This document shows positions 6,136 to 10,459 of a DNA stretch of 10,459 bases, piece after piece. Within the stretch, counting starts at the first letter, position 1; each line of letters begins with the position of its first letter. A program made the position numbers and the translations under genes. Under the pieces are notes generated by a model. The model had not been told where the DNA came from, did not search any database, and saw only the letters and a program-made list of their open reading frames with translations. The stretch is from CAZJYC01 sp964550165 (GTDB taxonomy: Bacteria > Acidobacteriota > Aminicenantia > Aminicenantales > Aminicenantaceae), in NCBI GenBank assembly GCA_964550165.1, contig CAZJYC010000083.1:1-10459 (forward strand), written 5' to 3'.

Positions 6136-7827
6136 GTGAACAAAATGTCCAGAATAAAAGTTATTTTTGCGTTGCTTTTTCTGTTGACTTTTTTCTTAAC
6201 GGCTTCAGCCGATGAAAAGGCAGATGCTGTCGACAAGCTCTTTGCCCCCTGGGACCGGCTGGACACGCCGGGCTGTGCCCTGGCCGTCATCAAAGACGGT
6301 CAAATCATCTACGAACGAGGCTACGGCTCGGCTAATCTCGAATACAACATACCTATCACTCCCAGATCTATCTTTTATGTCGGGTCTGTTTCCAAACAGT
6401 TTGTCGCCCTGAGCATTGCCCTTCTGGCAAAAGACGGCAAGATCTCGCTTGATGATGATATCCGCAAGCATCTTCCAGAATTGCCGGATTATGGGAAGCC
6501 GATGACCATCCGGCATCTTGTCCATCATACGAGCGGACTTCGCGATTATTTGACCTTGTTAGGTATCGCCGGAGTAGATATCGGCACCTATCACGAAAAC
6601 GATGTGCTTGAGCTTATTTCCCGCCAGAAGGAACTGAACTTCAGGCCAGGAGAGGAATATCTTTACAGTAACTCAGGCTATTTCCTGCTGGCCATCATCG
6701 TCAAGAAAGCCAGCGGCAAGGCGCTCCGGGAATTCACCGAGGAAAATATTTTCAGGCCGCTGGGGATGAAAGATTCTCATTTCCACGATGAGTATGCCGA
6801 GCTCATCAAGGACAGGGCTAGCGGTTATTTTTTTGCGGGAAAGGACAAATACAAAAATTTTATCTCAACCTTTGACTGCGTTGGCTCAGGAGGACTTTTT
6901 ACCACTGTCGAAGACCTCTTTCTCTGGGATCAGAACTTTTCTCACGGAAAAGTCGGGGGCATGGATGTGATTGAGTTGATCCAGAAGCCCGGGATGCTCA
7001 ACAGCGGCAAAACGCTGAATTATGCTTTTGCCCTTTCTCTGGGCAGCTACAAGGGATTGAAGACAGTTGGCCATGGCGGCGCATTGGGAGGATACAGGTC
7101 ATATATAGTCCGCTTCCCGGAGGAGAATTTTTCAGTCATCTGTCTCTCTAACCTCAATACATTCAATCCGGCAAAATTATCTCTGCAGGTTGCGGACATC
7201 TATCTTGCCGGCCAGTTTAAAGAGGAAAAAACTAAGAAGGACGCCGAAAAGGCAAAAGAGAAAAAAGCCGCAAAAATCTCCGAAGAAAGCATTAAAAAGA
7301 TGGTTGGCGCTTACATTGAGCCTAAGACTGGGGAGCTTATCCGGATATTTTTCAGCGCTAAAGACAAAAGGCTTATCTCCAGGATATCGGACCAGAGCTT
7401 TCTTCTGGAGCCTTTGAAAGAAAATGAATTTGAGCTTTTAGATGCTCCAGTGAGTGTATCCTTAAGGTTCGAAGACCAGGGCAAAGGAAAGCCTCTTCTG
7501 CTCCATGTTCAGCAAGAGGGAGATGAGGCAAGAAACTACCAGCTTGTCGGACTGTGGGTCCCGCAAGCGGAGCAGCTTGCAGAGTTTGGAGGTAACTATT
7601 TCAGTGAAGAACTGCAGATGACATTCCGGCTAACTTTGAAAGAACGGAAACTTTATTTTACCCATAAGAACGCGCCGCCTGCGCCCCTGCTGCCGACCAT
7701 AAAGGATAATTTTACTGTCAGGGCATTGACGATTCGCTTTATCCGTGATCAAGAAGGGATGATATCCGCTTTTACTCTGAATGCCGGCCGCGTCAAAAAC
7801 CTTCGATTCGAGAAGAAAGAAGAATAG
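6136..7827 (+). CDS. Secreted serine hydrolase, class C beta-lactamase/penicillin-binding fold
   Basis: The 563-residue protein starts with a Sec signal peptide (cleavage about TASA25|DEK). The catalytic domain (about 30-360) shows the three hallmarks of the beta-lactamase/DD-peptidase family: SVSK with nucleophile Ser84 and Lys87, YSN with Tyr177, and HGG at 313-315 in place of KTG. The HGG form is typical of esterase, D-aminopeptidase and DD-peptidase-like members and not of resistance enzymes. A Lys/Glu-rich linker (about 362-388) leads to a C-terminal beta-rich domain (about 389-563) of the kind often attached to these proteins. Likely periplasmic or secreted, acting on a peptide, ester or cell-wall fragment; the substrate cannot be read from sequence. 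GTG 6136 is chosen as start: AGGAGG at 6120-6125 is 10 bases before it and 19 bases before the next ATG (6145). Confidence 0.93.
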   Translation: MNKMSRIKVIFALLFLLTFFLTASADEKADAVDKLFAPWDRLDTPGCALAVIKDGQIIYERGYGSANLEYNIPITPRSIFYVGSVSKQFVALSIALLAKDGKISLDDDIRKHLPELPDYGKPMTIRHLVHHTSGLRDYLTLLGIAGVDIGTYHENDVLELISRQKELNFRPGEEYLYSNSGYFLLAIIVKKASGKALREFTEENIFRPLGMKDSHFHDEYAELIKDRASGYFFAGKDKYKNFISTFDCVGSGGLFTTVEDLFLWDQNFSHGKVGGMDVIELIQKPGMLNSGKTLNYAFALSLGSYKGLKTVGHGGALGGYRSYIVRFPEENFSVICLSNLNTFNPAKLSLQVADIYLAGQFKEEKTKKDAEKAKEKKAAKISEESIKKMVGAYIEPKTGELIRIFFSAKDKRLISRISDQSFLLEPLKENEFELLDAPVSVSLRFEDQGKGKPLLLHVQQEGDEARNYQLVGLWVPQAEQLAEFGGNYFSEELQMTFRLTLKERKLYFTHKNAPPAPLLPTIKDNFTVRALTIRFIRDQEGMISAFTLNAGRVKNLRFEKKEE

Positions 7828-7860
7828 AAAGCTAATATGAACATAATAAATTTTTTTGAT

Positions 7861-7889
7861 TCTCTTCCATCTTGTTTGGGTGAAAGAGA
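7861..7889 (+). other. Hairpin after the serine hydrolase gene
   Basis: TCTCTT (7861-7866) pairs with AAGAGA (7884-7889) around a 17-base loop. It comes after a T7 run (7851-7857) and is the first of a chain of hairpins in the 285-base convergent gap 7828-8112. Confidence 0.3.
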
Positions 7890-7910
7890 GCGAGCTTATT
7901 TACCGAATTC

Positions 7911-7975
7911 CCTCACCAGCGCGATGAAAAGCGGGGTGAGGAAAATCACCTTAAAAATCATCCGCAAGGGTGATT
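7911..7975 (+). terminator. Overlapping hairpins, possible terminator of the serine hydrolase gene
   Basis: CCTCACC (7911-7917) pairs with GGTGAGG (7935-7941), with an inner CGC/GCG. Then AATCATCC-GCAA-GGGTGATT (7956-7975) forms an 8-bp stem, with one U-G pair on the plus strand, capped by a GNRA tetraloop and followed by GATCTTTTG. A third segment, AATCACC (7944-7950), can pair either with GGTGA of the first hairpin or with GGTGATT of the second, so the folds compete. The T-tail is short, so termination is probable but not certain. Confidence 0.4.
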
Positions 7976-8008
7976 GATCTTTTGAATAGGCTGTGCGAAT
8001 CTAGAATC

Positions 8009-8091
8009 AAACTTGCTGTGCTGGCTGGGCAAGTTTTACCTACCCAACATTCCCTTCTGCTCATTTTCCCCTAACAGCCAGCACAATTTTT
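8009..8091 (+). terminator. Pseudoknot-capable inverted repeats with a T-tail
   Basis: AAACTTGC (8009-8016) and GCAAGTTT (8029-8036) form an 8-bp stem whose 12-base loop (8017-8028) contains TGTGCTGGCTG. That loop sequence is exactly complementary to CAGCCAGCACA at 8075-8085, so the two pairings either exclude each other or make a pseudoknot. Five T follow (8087-8091), suggesting a plus-strand terminator with a large loop. It also lies just past the stop codon of the minus-strand gene at 8113. Confidence 0.45.
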
Positions 8092-8112
8092 ATCAGACAA
8101 CGGGCGAAAACT

Positions 8113-8625
8113 CTAATACTGGACAAAATAATAGCTCTCTGGTTTCAAGAATATCTTCTCTATAGCCTTAACTTTTTTGCCATCAATCTGGCTCTCTTTG
8201 AGATTCACCTGAATTTCTTTATTCTTTGCCAGCTTGAGATATTTCCTCTGGACTAAAGCCTGTTTCATTTTTCCCAGCATTTCTAAGCTGGGGATATCGA
8301 TGACGTTGATTTCTGCTGTGGTGTAAGCCTTTTTTTGTCCGCGCTTGTATTCTGAAGGCAATCTGTCGGCTGGCTCAAATCGGGAGGGAAACCGGACTTT
8401 TATCTTTATTTCAGCCCTCATGAACTCATTGGTCGAATCGTAAAACTCCGCGTCCTCGTATTCCAAGACCTCAAGTTCTTCTTCGTAAGGGATCTGCTCC
8501 ACCAGAGGTTTCGGCTTCCACTTTTCCAGATTGATTTTTTTGAAATGGATGCCCAGAAAAACCAGAGACGCGATAATAAGGATGATGACGGCAATTGTGA
8601 TTGTTCTTTTCAGGATTGGCTTCAT
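8113..8625 (-). CDS. Membrane-anchored protein of unknown function
   Basis: I do not recognise this 170-residue protein. It has one strong transmembrane segment (about 9-27, ITIAVIILIIASLVFLG) after Lys6 and Arg7, with no cleavage site, so it looks like an N-in anchor with a domain of about 140 residues outside the cytoplasmic membrane. That domain begins with an acidic stretch (48-60, EEELEVLEYEDAE) and continues as a Lys-rich mixed alpha/beta region; the IDGKKVKAIEKIFL part near the end looks like a beta-hairpin. There are no cysteines or catalytic motifs. ATG 8625 is chosen because GGAGG lies 6 bases upstream; a longer TTG start at 8655 is in frame but less likely. The gap of 111 bases to the phosphoesterase stop upstream has only a poor promoter candidate (TTGAAA-17-TAGTGT), so co-transcription is possible. 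Confidence 0.75.
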   Translation of the reverse strand: MKPILKRTITIAVIILIIASLVFLGIHFKKINLEKWKPKPLVEQIPYEEELEVLEYEDAEFYDSTNEFMRAEIKIKVRFPSRFEPADRLPSEYKRGQKKAYTTAEINVIDIPSLEMLGKMKQALVQRKYLKLAKNKEIQVNLKESQIDGKKVKAIEKIFLKPESYYFVQY

Positions 8626-8736
8626 GACTCTCCTCCCAGGCACAGTGGAATTCAAATTTTTTTACCATTAAACACTAACAGAACATACCGTCTTTTTCAA
8701 TCGTGAACCTTCAATCTTGCAGGCTAGGAGAGACTC

Positions 8737-9291
8737 TCACGTCAGCGAAAAAACTTTTGCTCCGTTGACACCGACAACCGCCGTTTCTCCAATTATCGCG
8801 GCTATTCCGGATTGGACATGGCCATGGTAGACATATTTTGGCTGTTTTTCTTCGATGTATTTCAGCATCGCCTTGCTGCCGATTAGGTCATAATCTTCTT
8901 TATCAGTTCTGCCAAACACAGGAGCATGGCAGATGAAGATGTCCACATAGGGAAATTTGCTGAGCCTGATTTCTGCTTCAGCGTCATCCCACTCGAAAGG
9001 TCCTGAAGCTCTTTGGGCTGGAACTCCCTGCCAGCCTCCGATAAACCAGTTCCTGTGCTGGATAACCCGAAAATGAATATCCTGCACACAGGCAGGAAAA
9101 GGACGGTTTGGGTCATGATTTCCTTTCACTGCGAATATCGGCTTTTGATACTTTTCATAGATTTCGGTAAGAATTTGAAAGGAATGGTCGCCGCAGGAAA
9201 GAACAAAATCGACTCTCTTTTCGAATTCCACGTTGAAATGGGGATTTGGATAATCGGCTACCACGAGCACGTTAGAAGGATAACCGAGCAT
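8737..9291 (-). CDS. Calcineurin-like metallophosphoesterase with altered metal motifs
   Basis: The 184-residue protein has the order of motifs of the metallophosphoesterase fold: VLVVADYPNP (Asp13), CGDH (Asp35), GNHD (57-60, Asn58 and His59), ICHAP (His122) and HGHVQ (156-160). These would bind a two-metal centre that hydrolyses a phosphoester. Two ligand positions differ from the usual pattern: D-x-H in the first motif reads D-Y-P, and the final GHxH reads GHVQ, although His156 is close by. Some small members of the family show the same loss in motif I, so activity is still possible. No signal peptide; cytoplasmic. The start at ATG 9291 lacks a clear ribosome binding site (an AGAGG lies 16 bases upstream), and the frame stays open for about 15 codons further upstream without a normal start. 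It has its own promoter. Confidence 0.85.
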   Translation of the reverse strand: MLGYPSNVLVVADYPNPHFNVEFEKRVDFVLSCGDHSFQILTEIYEKYQKPIFAVKGNHDPNRPFPACVQDIHFRVIQHRNWFIGGWQGVPAQRASGPFEWDDAEAEIRLSKFPYVDIFICHAPVFGRTDKEDYDLIGSKAMLKYIEEKQPKYVYHGHVQSGIAAIIGETAVVGVNGAKVFSLT

Positions 9292-9328
9292 GGCCGAGCT
9301 GCTGAAAGCCTCTTTAATTTCTTGAAAT

Positions 9329-9357
9329 ATTGTAACAGTCTTCGCTTCAAATCACAA
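9329..9357 (-). promoter_or_regulatory. Promoter of the metallophosphoesterase gene
   Basis: On the minus strand, TTGTGA (9357-9352, 4/6), a 17-base spacer and TACAAT (9334-9329, 5/6) make a good sigma-70 type promoter with a start site near 9322, about 31 bases before ATG 9291. It lies just past the trxB scar. Confidence 0.55.
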
Positions 9358-9395
9358 ATTCATTTTTTTTATTGATGCTTGAAGATCTGACCGCT

Positions 9396-9523
9396 TTATT
9401 TCCTCAAATACATGACAGCCTGCATTGCGGCCACACAGCCTTCCCCTCCAGAATAAATGTTTTTCTCCCTGCCCGTGAGGCGTACAATCCTGCAGTCAGG
9501 CCCGCATCCCGGAAGAGAACCAT
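9396..9523 (-). pseudogene. trxB: Thioredoxin reductase remnant: both gene ends joined by a large internal deletion
   Basis: From ATG 9523 the minus strand reads VLFRDAGLTAGLYASRAG, then RKTFILEG. This is the N-terminal FAD-binding region of thioredoxin reductase (usual form GPAGLTAGLYASRAG...LILE). After a one-frame shift the following bases read GEGCVAAMQAVMYLRK and a TAA at 9396-9398, the usual C-terminus of the same enzyme (AAGEGCVAA.QA..YL). The roughly 250 residues between, including the CxxC redox centre and the NADPH domain, are absent, and the join falls near CTGGAGGGGAAGG. The GxGxxG motif is also damaged (FRDAG), so the 5' end is eroded too. The remnant follows the nuclease stop codon with a TAA-AAAA-ATG junction, as if once its operon partner. 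The parent could be another FAD/NAD(P)-binding oxidoreductase of the TrxB family. No function is expected. Confidence 0.72.
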
Positions 9524-9527
9524 TTTT

Positions 9528-10316
9528 TTAACTCGGCTTCTTGGGCGAAGCTTCGAGACCGGTAGCCTTTTTTGGGCAGTTGTAGAGGCACCAGACACAG
9601 AAACTGGAGACTCTTGGAGGGAATTCGGTCGTCGCCTCAATGGCCTTGATCTTGGCCAGGATTTCTTGCTGCAGGCTTTCCAGCTGCTCTTTTGTTCTGT
9701 AAGACTCCATCTCTTTATCAAGAGCCAAAAAATGCCAGACCAGGCGGACATCCCGGCAATCCTCAAACTCTCGTCTGACCCAGAGCGAGTACATGCCAAG
9801 CTGAGGATCCCTGTCCAGATAATCCTGAGTCGGGAGGGTGGTGTTCGTCTTGTAATCGTGAATTTCGTAGAGGCCATGGCCCATATCCATCAGCCTTTCT
9901 ATTCTGACATAGAACTCGTATTTTCCCTCTTCATCCAGAGGCAAAAAATCTGTTATCTCCAGGTCGACAACCTTGCCTTGTCTGAAAGGCTTGTACCTTT
10001 TGTAATAATCTTTAAGATATTTCTCCCCAAGCTTTCTGTATCTTTGCGAAGAATAGTCCTCGCGGATGATGGCTATCGCATCCGCCCAGTTTTTCTCCCA
10101 CTGGTTCCTGAAAAAAGCGAGCAGTTCTTTCCTGGATAGAGATTTTCCGTTCCAGATATTTCGGTAAAGCCTCTCCAGGGCCTCATGCACCCTGACTCCA
10201 AGGTAGGACTCACCCGTTTCCTCAAACTCAGGCTTGATTCTGTCGAGATAGACGTATTTATAGCGCAGAGGACAGGTTTCAAAGGATACTATTCTCGAAT
10301 GGCTGTAGACCGGCAT
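9528..10316 (-). CDS. RecB/Cas4-type PD-(D/E)XK nuclease with a four-cysteine (Fe-S) signature
   Basis: The 262-residue protein begins YSHSRIVSFETCPLRYKYVYLDRI, the usual opening of stand-alone AddB/Cas4-like nucleases, which supports the ATG at 10316. His44 lies in GVRVHEALERLY (motif I). Glu140 lies in RIERLMD, where the usual residue is Asp. Asp154 and Lys156 are in EIHDYKTN (motif III), followed by Gln172 and Tyr176 in QLGMYSLW. Cys15 together with Cys240, Cys243 and Cys247 (CVWCLYNC) fits the [4Fe-4S] arrangement of AddB and Cas4. A role as a DNA exonuclease in repair or end processing is likely; there is no CRISPR array, cas1, helicase or addA/recB neighbour here. There is no ribosome binding site; a 7-bp inverted repeat lies directly before the start codon. 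TGA lies in frame 3 bases before ATG. Confidence 0.88.
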   Translation of the reverse strand: MPVYSHSRIVSFETCPLRYKYVYLDRIKPEFEETGESYLGVRVHEALERLYRNIWNGKSLSRKELLAFFRNQWEKNWADAIAIIREDYSSQRYRKLGEKYLKDYYKRYKPFRQGKVVDLEITDFLPLDEEGKYEFYVRIERLMDMGHGLYEIHDYKTNTTLPTQDYLDRDPQLGMYSLWVRREFEDCRDVRLVWHFLALDKEMESYRTKEQLESLQQEILAKIKAIEATTEFPPRVSSFCVWCLYNCPKKATGLEASPKKPS

Positions 10317-10317
10317 T

Positions 10318-10339
10318 TTTCAGGAGGACACACCTGAAA
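10318..10339. promoter_or_regulatory. Inverted repeat directly before the nuclease start codon
   Basis: TTTCAGG (10318-10324) and CCTGAAA (10333-10339) are perfect 7-bp arms around an 8-base spacer, one base from the nuclease ATG (10316). On the minus strand the spacer reads TGTGTCCT, and the place of the ribosome binding site holds TCCTCC, the reverse of what is expected. It could be an operator or an RNA hairpin that controls initiation; if the AATAAT around 10340-10350 is a -10, the mRNA would be nearly leaderless. Confidence 0.4.
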
Positions 10340-10459
10340 TTATTGGCTCTGTTCCATTTTGTATGGGCCGCTTTAAGCCCTCTCGACGATGGCCTGATGG
10401 ATTGAGTTTTTGTTGAAAGACTTCGCTCCGCTTTACTGCATTTTGAACAGAGAATCTTC

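Noticed and set aside
6136..7827. Beta-lactamase resistance gene.
   Set aside because: The protein has HGG in place of KTG and a C-terminal extra domain, which is typical of esterase or peptidase members of the fold, so resistance is not supported.
9372..10139. A long open frame on the plus strand opposite the nuclease gene.
   Set aside because: Its product has no domain pattern, while the minus strand encodes a clear PD-(D/E)XK nuclease with catalytic residues in order. It is a shadow frame.
9528..10316. Cas4 of a CRISPR-Cas system.
   Set aside because: There is no repeat array and no cas1 or cas2 in the window, and the protein start fits stand-alone AddB/Cas4-like nucleases. The relation is by fold and cysteine pattern only.
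10323..10459. Minus-strand frame open from the right edge to a TGA three bases before the nuclease ATG, possibly the tail of an upstream gene.
   Set aside because: Only about 44 codons are visible, two of three frames are open, and the translation shows no recognisable family. It cannot be told from non-coding sequence here; no other feature is seen in 10340-10459.

Overview
The window reads as a stretch of a Gram-negative-type chromosome at roughly 50% GC. It has Sec signal peptides, a lipobox, TTGACA/TATAAT-like promoters and AGGAGG-type ribosome binding sites. An exported S46 dipeptidyl-peptidase, a divergent gamma-glutamyltransferase-like enzyme and a secreted class C beta-lactamase-fold hydrolase suggest a peptide-scavenging heterotroph. 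Acidobacteriota, including Candidatus Aminicenantes, would fit; this is an impression from protein style, not a placement. No tRNA, rRNA, CRISPR array, integrase or transposase is visible.

Layout. 1-413 (minus) is the 5' part of an exported metallo-beta-lactamase-fold hydrolase that runs off the left edge. It is divergent from a small lipoprotein gene (603-980, plus). Next are two minus-strand genes for exported peptide-processing enzymes, the S46 peptidase (1111-3204) and a GGT-family protein (3488-5341). The 283-bp gap between them holds a nested inverted-repeat element (3302-3442), the most unusual non-coding structure in the window. A small TPR-like gene (5552-5860, minus) diverges from a secreted serine hydrolase (6136-7827, plus). 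The hydrolase converges, across a hairpin-rich gap, on a membrane-anchored protein of unknown function (8113-8625, minus) and a metallophosphoesterase (8737-9291, minus). At the right is a RecB/Cas4-type PD-(D/E)XK nuclease with four cysteines that could hold an Fe-S cluster (9528-10316, minus). Immediately behind it lies a 128-bp scar in which the N-terminal and C-terminal ends of a thioredoxin reductase gene are joined out of frame.

How the genes relate. Most genes appear to have their own promoters, so this is a run of single-gene units rather than one operon. The S46 peptidase (N-terminal dipeptides), the GGT-like Ntn-hydrolase and the beta-lactamase-fold hydrolase all carry export signals and could share a theme of extracytoplasmic peptide or amide processing. 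The GGT-like protein keeps the catalytic Thr but lacks the residues that hold gamma-glutamate in E. coli GGT, so its substrate is probably different. The most interesting items are the 3302-3442 RNA-like element with a G-rich apical loop, the trxB deletion scar, the substrate-divergent GGT, and a pseudoknot-capable element at 8009-8091.
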